A stretch of DNA of 64,000 bases, taken from Massariosphaeria phaeospora (lineage: Eukaryota; Ascomycota; Dothideomycetes; Pleosporales). The DNA lies in contig JAADJZ010000013.1 of the NCBI GenBank assembly GCA_011032825.1, positions 434,001-498,000 of the forward strand, written 5' to 3'. Below the pieces are notes generated by a model. That model saw only the letters and a list, made by a program, of their open reading frames with translations. It searched no databases and was not told the origin of the DNA. This document shows, piece by piece, positions 1 through 11,366 of the stretch; within the stretch, counting starts at the first letter, position 1, and every line of letters begins with the position of its first letter. Both the position numbers and the translations under genes were made by a program.

Positions 1-2756
1 GATTCGCCAGCCAGGACCGCGTTAACCAGATCATTACACAAAATGCGGATCGGCCTAGCCCGTTCCTTCAGGGTTGCAACGGACATGCAATTGGACCTCG
101 ATCGCCTTCTGAGCTCGCCCGGCGGGAAGCAGATGAGCAGTCTTTGAAAGTACTCTGCGCATTTATGGCCGCTAATTCGAGACTAGCTGGGAGGGAAACC
201 TTCCAGAAAGCAGTATATCCGGGTTCTCAACTTATATTCGGCTACCTTTTGCGCGCCGACCGTGAAGGCGGTGCTACCTATGTCCAAATGCCGCTATCAT
301 TCCGACAGCATATAGAGAGCGAAGAAGCGGGGCAGTACGTTCTGCAGCGAGGCAAAGAGGCCGTATGGCAGATATACTGTGAGGAGATATTGGTTTCCAG
401 GAATAACTGGGCAGACGGACCAGATAAACATGAGGAGTCGGTGGAGAATCAGGGATCCCAGCTTCTTCACCAGGCTATCAAACACCGAAAAGTGTATGCT
501 GTAAAATGGCTGCTCGAGCATTGTCCAAAACTGTCCGTGTACAAAACACAAGGGAGTTATCCATTAGAGATCTTGACAGCGCATGTTCCGAATTGCGAGG
601 CGCGAAAAATAATGCGCGACATCTTGGTCCCATCGGTGATCCGGAACGCAGAAATGTACACTGTTCGGACAATTCTCAATACCTCCAAAGGTAAGTAAAC
701 ACACAACGAAACTAGCTCTTGATTAGCATAGCAAGCCACTAACCTCATACCAGTTGAAGGTAACAAATAACCGTCGCTATTAAAGTTTAATGCTAGAAAC
801 TAATCATACCAGTGAACGAGATATCACTACCTCTCTCTCAGTTTAACACACGCGACTTTTCATTCGCTGATTACGTCTTCGGCCTTACCAGTAGCGCTGT
901 CCAACCGAGCGATAGACATCATCTCCGATGTCTCAATTTCGAGAAAGTGCTCAAATCAGTCGACTTCCCGGACTTGAACGTCCGATTTCCTGCCGGGATT
1001 CAAGACGAGATGAGAACTGACAACTCGGAGATAGAAACGGTACTAGACTGGCTGCGCCGTAAAGGTGTAGAGGAGATCATGAACATAAACGTACCAGACC
1101 GATTGTATAGCTCCCATACAGACTTGACTATCCGCAATTGCGTGTGCGGCTTCAAAGTTGAAAACTTGAACTGGCGGAAGATGAATCTGTACTTGGATAA
1201 CTACGATGCAGATTGGAAACCTACGGAGCAGCCAGTATGGGCTAAATCACTGAAAAAACTGAGCTTGTTCTCCGACGGGACGCCTGCTGTTCATGATCAC
1301 TGGATATCGAGGCTTCCAAAGCTGAGAGCACAAGGGGTAAGTGTGTGATGAACCACTGGAGTAATTAAACGCTAATCTTGACAAAGCTACAAGCAGTCGA
1401 AGTATATGTCGTAGAGGTAAGTCCAGAACTGACCCAGCAGCACTGACCGGATCTAATTGACGTTAAGGACACAATGAGCTCTCGTCGTGCTAATGAAGTC
1501 CACCGCGAACTAAGAAAGCGATTCCGAACCATCTGCGATCCGATTAAACTTGACTATACTATATCGAAGCAGCGCTGGAGCATCAGTGACGAGCAGGTAG
1601 AGCAACGTAAACTGGGCGAAATGTACGTAGTTTTCCTCGTGTCGCACCCATCGAATGCTTCATTGACCATGTCAGTAATTCATCCGCTGTTGGGCCAAAG
1701 GTTGCCAACTTCATTGCAAAATTCAACAACGCACACAAGGAAATCACATCCCTGCATTCTGCAAAGGTAGCTGTGATCGATAGCGGAGTGGTTGGGGTTC
1801 GCCATAGCATCGAAGACCCGAACCCTTCAAACCAGCTACCCGTGATACATGGGAGCGACTTCGCCGATCGTATTGTTGCTGGTAGGTCGTTCGTATACGA
1901 TCGCGATGGCGAGGAAGTGCCGTGGTATCTCGCATCTGATCCACACGGGACGCAAATGACCCGACTCATATGCGCTATAAATCCGTGTTGCGAGGTGTAT
2001 GTCGCAAGAGTCGGCGAAAACAGCAAATCTGCCATGTCTGCGTCGAGTATTGAGAAGGTGAAATGCATACACCACCCATGATGACCATACAACACTAACC
2101 CAGACCAGGCCATAGATTGGGCGGTGGATCGTGGTGTTGATATCATCTCTATGAGTCTAGCTACCACCGACGATGAGAATAGAGTAATTAGGAAAGCACT
2201 CGAACGGGCTACAGACAAAGACATCGCCGTATTCTGTAGCACGGCAGATGAAGGAAACAACTCCGGCTCGGCCTACCCAGCAGACTACGACACCAACTCC
2301 GAAAACGCGCTATCCCGCATCTTTGGAGTATTTGCAGTAACCGCCTGCGACGGCCGTGGAAAGCCACTAAACATCAGCAAAGAAAAGGGCTACTCGTACC
2401 GGCTGGTCGGGAAGGACGTTTTGGTAGGCGCAGTTCCATTCTTACGCTCACAAGAGATTGTCTCAGGGAGCTCCGTCGCCACCGCTATCGCGGCTGGACT
2501 AGCATCCTTGGTTCTATCATGTCGGAGAATTGTGCACAAGAATGAAGCCATGCTTGATAGAGAGTTAAGTCGCAGGCAAGAGATTATCCGGCGATTTGAG
2601 CTCATGAAGAACGAGAAACTAGAAGAGTCAGCAAAGTACCCGCTATATGTTCGGCCGTTCAAGCTATGTGGAGCAAAGATGCAGGATGATTTTCAGTTCG
2701 AAGAAGTGTTGATCCGGGCGTTCGGGGACAAGCCGAGCAGAGACTTGTGGACTTGA
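1..2756 (+). CDS. Ankyrin-containing subtilisin-like (S8) serine peptidase, 5' end outside window
   Basis: The reading frame is already open at base 3, so the N-terminus lies upstream. Exons by eye: <3-690, 754-759, 813-1336, 1387-1416, 1468-1622, 1676-2057, 2109-2756; all phases close. The first exon has ankyrin-like sequence (LLHQAIKHRK...VKWLLEHCP). The C-terminal domain has the S8 triad: Asp in VAVIDSGV, His in DPHGTQM and Ser in SGSSVATAIAAG. The usual oxyanion segment SAGN is replaced by CSTADEGNN, so activity is uncertain. There is no signal peptide in the visible part. Known: S8 domains coupled to ankyrin or STAND modules occur in fungal intracellular proteins thought to act in recognition or incompatibility; that role here is inference. 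The 6-nt exon 754-759 is optional, because skipping it keeps the frame. Confidence 0.8.
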
Positions 2757-3270
2757 AAATTGGTACACTTCTAACTTTTTCTCATTTCAATATTCTGATA
2801 TCGCATGCGTGGCTTCCAGTTTACACTTATAAACATCTCATACCATTTAATATATGGTTGAAGGATCACTGGCAGTTTTGATATGCGAACGAGATATGAC
2901 GGGTGTTGCGTTTCGGAAGTTGGCTTCGACTGAAAGGAAGGTACACCCCACCAATGTGTTTCGTCTTTGTTGAGCCCACCTTGGAAGATCCATTCATAGA
3001 CTCAACACACCTGACAACAATGCCGGAGAGCACAGACCAGCTAGAATTATGAGGGCTTAGTTAAAGAAACACAAAGGAAGAGCCCATAGAGTTCGTGGGG
3101 TATTTCGAACAAGCAAATACAGAGTAGCGTCATCTCTTGGATCTTGTACTCACATGATATATCATGTCACCAAACGGCAGCACATGGATCAATTAGGACG
3201 TCAGCAAAAGAATATGAGGTCATGATACCAACTAGTTTCGGTTCTCTCACCAAGTCCCGAGAAAAACCGT
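2757..3270. other. Intergenic, no gene seen
   Basis: AT-rich spacer between the peptidase stop codon and the pogo element. No convincing reading frame or repeat was found. Confidence 0.5.
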
Positions 3271-3272
3271 TA

Positions 3273-5348
3273 ACGTGTCCGTGCGCGTGATGCACGCGGA
3301 ACACCAAAACACGACAAACTCTATTGTCTTCAACACGCGACAACTCCACCAATATGGACCCAATACAGGCTGCGATTGAAGAAATCGAATCGCGAGAACC
3401 AGGAGAAGATTTCTCATATACAGAAATTGCTACTAAACATAGTGTTGTGCGCTCCACCTTAAGCCGAAGACACCGAGGCCTAACACGCCCTGGAACCTCC
3501 AAGAACTTTGACCAACAGAAACTCAGCTCACAACAAGAGCAGGAGCTTGTACAGTATATCAAAGGATTATCAAAAAGACATATACCTCCTACAAGAGAGA
3601 TGATACGAAATTTCGCATCAACGATAGCCCAGGAGCTAGTCAGTAAGAGCTAGGTTACGCGCTTTATCAACCGGCACAGCATTCATCTTATATCACAATA
3701 GACAGTTGGCATGGACAGTAATCGCCACAAAGCTGATTCAGGGGACAAATATCGCCTCTATTTTCAGCTTCTACATAGCAAGATCGATCAATATCAGATA
3801 GATCCTCGTCATACGTACAATATGGATGAGAAAGGCTTTATGATTGGTATTGTGGGCAGATCAAAGAGGATATTCAGCCGACGAATGTGGGAGAAGAAGG
3901 AGGTTAGGGCATCGCTCCAGGATGGAAGCCGCGCATGGATTACACTCCTAGCATGTATATGCGCTGATGGAACTGCTCTGCCTCCAAGCCTTATCTATGA
4001 GGCTGCCAACAAGGGCATTCAATCAAGCTGGGTAGACGATATCCAGGCAGGAGAACACCCAGTCTTTATCACCTCATCACCCTCTGGCTGGACGAACAAC
4101 GATATTGGACTTGCCTGGCTTGAGCAGGTGTTTGATCGCTGTACAAGAGAGAAGACCCGACGATCCTATCGACTTCTGATCCTAGATGGCCACGGATACC
4201 ATATCACTATGGATTTTATCGACTACTGTAATCAGAACAAGATTCTCCTTGCTATCCTACCTCCTCATTCGACTCATACGCTTCAGCTACTCGATGTAGC
4301 GATGTTCAAGCCTCTATCAACAGCCTACTCAGCAGAGCTATCAGAATACCTTCATAGAAGCCAGGGCCTGGCTTCTATCACTAAAGGCGACTTCTTTCCT
4401 CTATTCTAGAATGCGTGGAAGGCTTCCTTCAAGGAATCAACTATCTTTAGCTCTTTTAGAGCTACAGGCATATCACCACCTAATCCTAAGCCTATCCTTG
4501 ATAGGTTCACGCAGGATGAAGAATTAGGCAATAGCTTCTTATCAGGGCTCAGCTATTATGACTGGAGAAAGATAGATAGGCTTGTACGATTAGCAGTGAA
4601 GAATTAGGGTAGTTAAGATACACAGAAGCTTCGCCGATCGCTCCACTACCTATCTGTTCAGAATGAGCTACTTAAGCATAAGATGGATGGAATTAAGCAG
4701 GCGCTATCTATCAAGGAAAAGCGTAAAAAGAAGGGCAAAGCTCTAGATCTCCAACAGCGCTAGGAATATCATAGTGGAGCCGTCTTTTGGTTACCAAGGA
4801 AGATAAGGGAGGCACGTGTTCGTCAATCTGTTAGAGAGCAAGAGGAGAAGGAGCAGCAGCTTCAAAAAGCAGAGACAGCAGAGCTGAAGAAGGCAGCTAA
4901 GCTATACAAGGAGAAAATTGCAGAGGAAAAGCGTATAGCGCGGGAGGCAGCTAAGGTAGCTAGAGAGAGAGAGAAAGCAGAAAAGGCAGCAGAGCGCGCT
5001 CGCCAGAAAGAGGCTCGCGACGCTACAAAAGCTCTACAATCTTCTCAAAAGGGTAAGATAAAGGCTCCGCAGCTATCTCTACAGAGCAAAAAGCGTTACA
5101 AACGTAGCGTTAATACTAGAGATGCTGCGGAGGCCTTAGAGGGCGTATCTGCTGTCCCAGCTATCTTAACGCGTCGCGGCCGCAGCGTCAAGTTTCCAGA
5201 TAGATATAAGTAGCGCAAATTAATCGCGAGTATCGATATAGTACTCTGCTAAAAATTCTCATGATAATATTGATTGTGGCTGGCTCTATTGCCTCATTGC
5301 TAGTAGAACGTTTATGGTGTTCCGCGTGCATCACGCGCACGGACACGT
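3273..5348 (+). mobile_element. pogo-type (Tc1/mariner superfamily) DNA transposon, RIP-degraded
   Basis: The element is 2076 bp and is bounded by perfect 34-bp terminal inverted repeats (3273-3306 and 5315-5348, starting ACGTGTCCGTGCG). It is flanked by TA at 3271-3272 and 5349-5350, the target duplication of this superfamily. Each repeat contains a small perfect palindrome, CGCGTG-ATG-CACGCG. The single internal gene encodes a DDE transposase on the same strand, broken by stop codons. The element cannot move by itself, but its ends are intact, so a related transposase could in principle mobilise it. Confidence 0.95.
3354..5213 (+). pseudogene. pogo/Fot1-like DDE transposase with six in-frame stops
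   Basis: One frame runs from ATG 3354 to TAG 5211 (620 codons) and is broken only by stops at 3651, 3699, 4407, 4605, 4614 and 4761. Order: N-terminal psq-like helix-turn-helix (EIATKHSVVRSTLSRR), a CENP-B-like second DNA-binding region, then the DDE_1 core. The acidic residues are seen in YNMDEKGF, LILDGHG and LLDVAMF, with 35 residues between the last two aspartates. A long Glu/Lys/Ala-rich coiled coil follows. Five stops are TAG where the context suggests Trp (TGG), and one is TAA where Gln (CAA) fits. All are CpA-to-TpA changes on one strand or the other, and there are no frameshifts. This fits RIP rather than slow decay. Confidence 0.93.
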
Positions 5349-6236
5349 TATACTGTGTTTAGTTTCACCGCGTGGCTTGCCGAGTGTCTAGTCAATTTCT
5401 ATTCGCTTTCGAATTGTCGATGCATGGCTTCCGGTTAGTAGAAGAGAAACATAATATCCAAAAATTGCTCACAGTCACAATACCAATCAATATATGCACG
5501 GGATTCTCCGAGCTCAGTAGATTATTAACAGGCGCCGGGATATCGACAGTGCTGATCCTGAAATCGTAGAACTGGATCTATGGCGCCATAAACTATCTAA
5601 AATGTTTTTCTCCTAATCAAGTGCAATCAAGGGATTCATCTATTCCAAGGTGAAGTTGCCGAACCCAATGAATCGATCAAGTTGCCAGTCTACTTGATCC
5701 TGCCACCAGATGTCTGGAGATAGGACTCGTGGATATCCCGGCTCGGCGGAGGACTGCAACTGTCGAAAGGCGGCGTAAAACTTCGGATACTGCCACTTAG
5801 GTACGACCCAAAAGAAGAACCCCAGTACCCAAAGAAGGCCAATGGCCCTACTCACTACCTCAGATTGCAAACATTTGACCAGCTTACCATTTTGTGATCC
5901 ATTTATGACGCGCTTGTGGTCTCGCACAACCGCCAATTCCACGGCACCCGCGGCGAAATTAGCCATCCAAAACATCATCTCCTCTACTGGTGCTATGGCG
6001 CTTCCTGCTTGCCATTCCGCGACTATGTGCACTACGCCTGAGACGAAGAAGGTCCAGAATGCAATGAAAACCTTCTCGTTCCGTGAGCCCGGTTTCAGAC
6101 CCGCAAGACGGTGTGCAACCAATCCGCCTGACGAGGCGCAGGATGATGACGTGAGTCTATGCCAGAATCGAGCCCAAAAACGACGGATGCTGTAAACGTT
6201 GAGTGCAGACTTGTCAACAATCCGTCCGGATTGACA

Positions 6237-6281
6237 GATTGATTGGACGGATTGATTAATAAGCAATCCGTCCAATCAATC
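6237..6281. repeat. Subterminal hairpin of the hAT element
   Basis: Two perfectly complementary 18-nt arms (6237-6254 starting GATTGATTGG and 6264-6281) are separated by 9 nt. The same word recurs singly nearby and in inverted form near the right end. This is typical of clustered transposase-binding sites. Confidence 0.85.
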
Positions 6282-6646
6282 CGAGACCTTGATTACTAGC
6301 AATCCATTCAATCCAGAGGTCCCAGATTGATTGGACGGATTGTTTACGGATTGATTGTTTTGCGTACAGAGGTCCTTCAAGATTCTAGGTGTTAATAGCT
6401 AGCGGAGGCGTAAAAATATAAAATATAATATACTTTCCAGTTCGAATCCTGTAAAATTACTTTCTCGCCCTCGCTCAACCGGCCGTATTAGGCCTAGCCG
6501 CCCCAGAAAATCGATTACGCTGCCCCGAAATATCTCGCGACCCAAGATTTTCGACGCGCCGAGATTAACGCGCACTCACTACGTTCGCCCACACCCACGA
6601 AAGTACGTATGTTTATCGCGATTTTTCGCCCAAACTAACCTCGCAG

Positions 6647-9154
6647 ATGAATCGGCAGCTTAATGAAGTATTTGAGCGGGTCCTTGACTCCCAGTCCACG
6701 CAAAACGCCGCCGGCGCAGCTTCCTCGTACCAGGCAACCGATGCACAGTCAACATCTGACGCGCCACTCGATCTCGATCCTCTCGCTGTCTCTGCCTCCG
6801 CCGACGATGATGAGGACTATGAAGGCCTTGTTTGGTCGCGCGTACCTAATTTACAGAAGCCTCAATACGCTGCTAAACGTGCCTTAACAAGCTAGGTTTT
6901 TTAATACGGCTAGCGCGTATACCATCGCAAGCATAAGGCGCTGTATTGGCTGTGCAAATACTGCCATATACACAAGCAAAACGGGTTGTTTAAAGTGGCA
7001 ACTTCAACCTCTGCTATCCATCGGCACCTCGAGGCGCGGCGACCTGGCCACGGAGTCAGCAAAGATGGCCCAATTCGGTTCAAGAAGGAGGCATCTATCA
7101 TCTCCGCCCTACAGCGACAGGGCGTTGATGTGAGTCAAGAGGTAGCAAACGCCGTCGCCGATACCTTTTCGGCGCCCGCTTTTTAGCAGGCGCTCATCGA
7201 GTGGGTGGCCGCCGATAACCAAGCTCTGCGCGTTGTAGAGGTGCCTGCCTTTCGAGATATGATCAAGGCTGCTAATCCGCTCGCTGAGCGCGTTTTGTGG
7301 AGCAGCCACAACACTCTCCAGTCGCACATTATAGATGAATACAACGCCTACCTACCCGCCGTCGTGAGCTACATAAAGGCAGCCAAATCCGCTATACACG
7401 TATCCTTTGACAACTGGACCTCATACGGCGGCAAACGCGCTATCACCAGAATCTGCGTACACCACTTGAACGCAGCGGGTCAACAAGTAGATTACTTCCT
7501 TGGCCTGCCGACGCTATCGGGCGACCACTCCGGTTTAAATATCGCAGCAATCGTGAGCTCAACTCTCCACCAGTTTCATATACGAAAAGAAGCCTTAGGT
7601 TACTTTGTGCTTGATAACGCGACAAACAACGATACTGCCGTTAACGAGCTAGCAGAGGAGTACGGCTTCAACCCGAGCCACCGGAGATTGCGCTGCAGCT
7701 GCCATATACTCAATCTCGCTGCCTAAAACGTTATCTTTGGCCAGGATCGCGACGCGTTTGAGAACTCGCAGGAGAATTTAGTAGTACGTATTGCCTTTTT
7801 CTTTCCTGCCGCCGTCTCTCGCGCAGCACCTGCTAACTCGCCCTAGGCAAAGGAACAGTACATGAACGAGTGGCGCAAAGCTGGCCCGCTAGGCGTACTG
7901 TTTGACGTCATCGCCTCAATCTGTACGCCGCAGGCGCGCGAGCTTTTGGAGGGATACCAGCGAGATGAGGCAACGTCGCTAAATCTCACGAACTTTACGC
8001 CAAGAGAACTCAAAAAGCCAGTCAAAACTCGCTAGAACTCTTACTACGATACGTTTGAGCGCGCCGTCGACCTCAGGGTGCCTCTGGACGATTATATGGG
8101 CTACAAAATCGGCGAGAGCAACCGCTCCGCAAACCGACAGCGATCTCGGGCGGGAGCTCGCCCTTCGGAGGCTAGCCAGCCACGCCTGTATATACGTGAG
8201 GAAGGGCTTACTGGCAAAGACTAGGCTACTATTACTGAGTATATCGAGTTGCTTAAGCCTTTCAAGGAGGCGACTAGCTGGCTCGAAGGTCGAGGCAAGG
8301 CTAGTCGCTACGGCGCGATTTGGAAGGTTATCCCTACGTTTGAGTAGCTTCTTGCTACGCTACAGGCTCAACAGGATCGCGTAGAGGCAGTGGATTACAA
8401 CGATCCTGACGCGCCTGAGGATCACGTCAAAACAAACCTCAATCTCGCCATTAGTAAGCTAGAAAACTACTACGCCAAATTCAAAGACGCCCCAGCGTAT
8501 TACTGTGCCCTACGCCTCTACCTAGCGTACAAAAACTTCATCGATACTGCCTGGCGAGTACCCGCTGAGTACGATGACGTAGATAGCCTCTATCCCCGCA
8601 AGGGGTAGCTAGAGGCAAACAACAAAAGTTTTCAATCACTTTGGGCGGGCGCTAAGCTAGCATCTAAAATCGCCGCCGCTGATCCAGCTACGCCGCCGCC
8701 TGCTAAGCGGCAACGTTTTGACTACGCCGTTAACTGTACTGAGTTTATGCTAGCCTCTATGAGAGAGGCGGAGATTGCGGAGGAGATTACTAACGAGTAT
8801 GAGCTCTGGAGCGCAGAGAAACCAATTAATCTAGCCTACAAGCTTGCTTAGCTGCCAATTGCCTACTAGTTGTCAAAGGAGCATTAATACCCTGTTTTGG
8901 CGCGGTTTGCTATGAATATATTGAGTATCCTAGCCTCAGCAGCCAATTGTGAGAGGACTTTTAGTGAACTGGCTGATCTTTTAGGCGTACGGAGACTCAA
9001 TATGAGGCCAGATTTACTATCCGCTTTACAGAGCCTCCGATCCTGGAAACGCCTTGGGATTGAGCGCTTCAAAACGCCTTACAAACCTACGAACACGTAC
9101 GATATCACTATCCATAAGATCGACGAATATATTGGGCAATTCACCAATAGTTAG
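6647..9154 (+). pseudogene. hAT transposase with 12 in-frame stops
   Basis: A single frame runs from ATG 6647 to TAG 9152, with one 63-nt phase-0 intron (7784-7846, GTACGT...GCTAAC...CTAG). Another intron-like stretch ends just before the ATG (about 6603-6646). Order: acidic N-terminus, BED-type zinc finger (WLCKYCH...HRHLE), RNase-H-like catalytic core (FDNWTSYGG, VLDNATNND, CSCHILNLA), then the C-terminal hAT dimerisation region (ARFAMNILSI...NCERTFSEL). Stops lie at 6893, 6902, 6911, 7184, 7724, 8033, 8222, 8345, 8606, 8849, 8867 and 8885. All are TAG or TAA at positions where Trp or Gln is expected, as CpA-directed RIP would produce. Confidence 0.93.
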
Positions 9155-10097
9155 CTTACTAATCAATCCATCCAATCTATCAATCCGTCCACCCCCCAAA
9201 TCCCTAAACAATCCATTCAAGCCAATCCAGGAGAGATTTCTTGTCAATCCATTCAATCCGGGGACCCGGATTGGATTGGACGGATTGTTGACAAGTCTGG
9301 TTGAGTGGATTGCCGAACAATGATGGCCAGTCCTCTGGAGAATCGAGACGAAGGATCGAGACGAAAAGAATAGAGAGAATGATGTTGGCTGTGTCCAACA
9401 TGATCAAATCAACCCAGATCCAGTACAGGGAAATGGTTATACGGAGTTGCGTTTCTTGTGAAGTGACCAAAGATATGGGATCCTTTGATAGCATCCTTCG
9501 TATGTATGTTTGGCGAGATGGCGCGAAGTCGGTGATTTGGGGTTGGAAGTAAGAGATGAAGGTAGGACTAATGATGTACAGTTGTAGCAGCCAGAATATC
9601 ATTGCTTTTGTGCAACGCTGAACGATGAATCCCACCTCTCCAGTTGAAGCTTTGATGGATCCCGGTACCTGCGGCATAGGATTCCATATGAGGATTCTTT
9701 GAGGGTCGTACCAGATCTTATACGCATAATAAAGTCGTTCGTACCAAGTGCCAGAAGGAAGTTCGAAAGACTCGATGAAGAGAACAGCTATAGCATGATG
9801 TATGTAGATGCAGATGAAGAGGTTCCAGAATGCAGGTATCCCAGTGAAGCCTTCCATATGAGAGCTAGTTTGGAGAGAACGAATAGCGCTACCGAACAGC
9901 AGAGGAGCAAAGAACCAACGGCCGCGGCATGATAAATGGGCGGCAATAATGAATACCACAGATGAGACTGCGGCGTAAGTCAATGGCGTACCGACTACGA
10001 GAAGGTCAGCCATGGGGGAGGTTAAATTGAGTAGGCTATGTAAAATGGTTCGAGATGTGGGAGATAGAACATAGTTCAGGTGTTCTTTTATAGACAC

Positions 10098-10818
10098 CTG
10101 AAGCGAGCTAGAGACGTGTCACAACAGCTTCACGGCGACCACACTTAACCCACATAACCAATAGCTTGATCTTAATGTCGGACGTGCACTCCTGTAGGAA
10201 TGTCAACTGACACCTTTGTATGAACTTGAAACTGTGCGAATAATATGTCCGACATGTGCTCCGTAAGAAACGTGCGGAAAGGAGTGGGGAAGGATCGAAC
10301 CTGTCCCATAGGATATGAACACGAAAGCAATAGTAGAACCCCTGGTCCGAAGGATGTGTCCGTATTCCGTAGGATAAGTAAATGATTCTCCTCTAGGATC
10401 TCACTCTGCGAGTACTAGGCACATACCGTTGTCGAATGAAGGTGAAGTGCACATCTTCATAGCTGGAAAAAGATACACACGATGTTACAAGAACGTGGTA
10501 GACAACGGGACCACTACATTTGACTCATTGGATGATCTATACTCTAACCCAATGTTGCCAACTTAGAGCGGCGGCTTGTCTAATTCTAGCAGTATATGTG
10601 GGTAGCGTCATTGTATACTGGTTCACCGCACTACATCTGTTCTTGGCTAAGACAGAGTCCTAGCTAATAAAATTTGTTCAAATGAGTGTGGCTATCTATG
10701 AGTAAAGTCCAAAAAGCAAAACATTAAACGTATGGTCACCAGCCAGTAGGACCTAAGTGACAAAAGTAAAACTACCACACCGAACCTTAGTTTCGTCCCG
10801 AGTCAACCTCGTGAGCCT
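10098..10818. other. Intergenic, no gene seen
   Basis: 720 bp between two minus-strand genes. It should contain the promoter of the wax-synthase-like gene at its left end. Nothing else could be supported. Confidence 0.5.
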
Positions 10819-11366
10819 TCAGTTCCCGTGAGAGAGAAGGGTTCTGACAGTGCCATAGAGTGCTTGCTTGTCTGCCTCGGAAAGGTTCTCATAATTGAGA
10901 CACGCTGAACCACAAGGGACGGGAACTCCCTCTCCAGCGAAAAAGCTCGCTAAATTCATGCATGGAGCGGGCACTCCATCAATACGAAAAGCTAGTTTGT
11001 TGTTAACTACCAGCACAGGAATCCATGATTGAGCCTAGAGAACTTACAGTGCGATGCCGTCTGCGTGATGGTGACAGATTGACCTTCCATTGAGGCCCTA
11101 CACTCATCCATAGCGTGCTCGGAGACTCCCGGAGGTAAGATCACCTGCCGGCGGGCAAGGGTAGTGAAACCATGCGAACGTCTGGCTTTCTTGCCAACTT
11201 GTGGAACATCGCATTCATGCAACTGGCCACAAACGACCCCAGCAACGACCCCAACAGTGACGCCAATAGCTTCGATGACGAATGTCGCAATTGGTAGTGG
11301 AGCAGGACAGGACGGAATAAGAGCGAGGGCAGTGATAGCTGCTCCGGCGAAGAGGTTCTTGTACAT
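10819..11366 (-). CDS. Small secreted cysteine-containing protein (effector-like candidate)
   Basis: Two exons, 11366-11048 and 11006-10819, joined across a 41-nt intron (GTAAGT...GGTAG), give 168 residues. The start at 11366 opens a hydrophobic signal peptide (MYKNLFAGAAITALALI). Dibasic sites KKARR and LARR could be Kex2 sites that release a pro-segment. The mature part holds several Cys residues, including PAPCMNL and PCGSACLNY. I recognise no domain. Small size, secretion signal and Cys content match the profile of fungal secreted effectors, but this is inference. If the short intron is not spliced, the protein ends 14 codons after the donor, at about 121 residues. Confidence 0.6.

Larger units (their letters stand above)
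6206..9299 (+). mobile_element. hAT-family DNA transposon inserted in the wax-synthase-like gene
   Basis: The element is 3094 bp with perfect 22-bp terminal inverted repeats at 6206-6227 and 9278-9299 (starting CAGACTTGTCAAC). It is flanked by identical 8-bp duplications GTTGAGTG at 6198-6205 and 9300-9307, the hallmark of hAT insertion. Subterminal regions (6228-6365 and 9150-9277) are dense in CAATCCGTCC-like repeats in both orientations, probable transposase-binding sites. The internal transposase is broken by 12 stops. Confidence 0.97.
5640..10097 (-). pseudogene. Wax-synthase-like membrane O-acyltransferase, split by a hAT transposon
   Basis: The N-terminal half is 10097-9308 and the C-terminal half is 6205-5640. 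The hAT element and one 8-bp target duplication lie between them. Rejoined, the halves total 1356 nt, 451 codons plus a stop, with no frameshift or stop. The protein has many hydrophobic helices, a RRFWARFWHR-type motif and the conserved His of MBOAT_2/wax synthase proteins (VVHIVAEW). Known: such fungal proteins acylate lipids or secondary metabolites at the ER; the substrate here is unknown. As assembled, the first half runs on into transposon sequence and stops at 9204, so the locus cannot make the full enzyme. The intact halves suggest a recent insertion, or protection of the host sequence from mutation. Confidence 0.9.

Noticed and set aside
1593..1630. Short intron from 1596 to 1630 in the peptidase gene
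   Set aside because: 35 nt is too short. The intron 1623-1675 has a GTACGT donor and correct phase.
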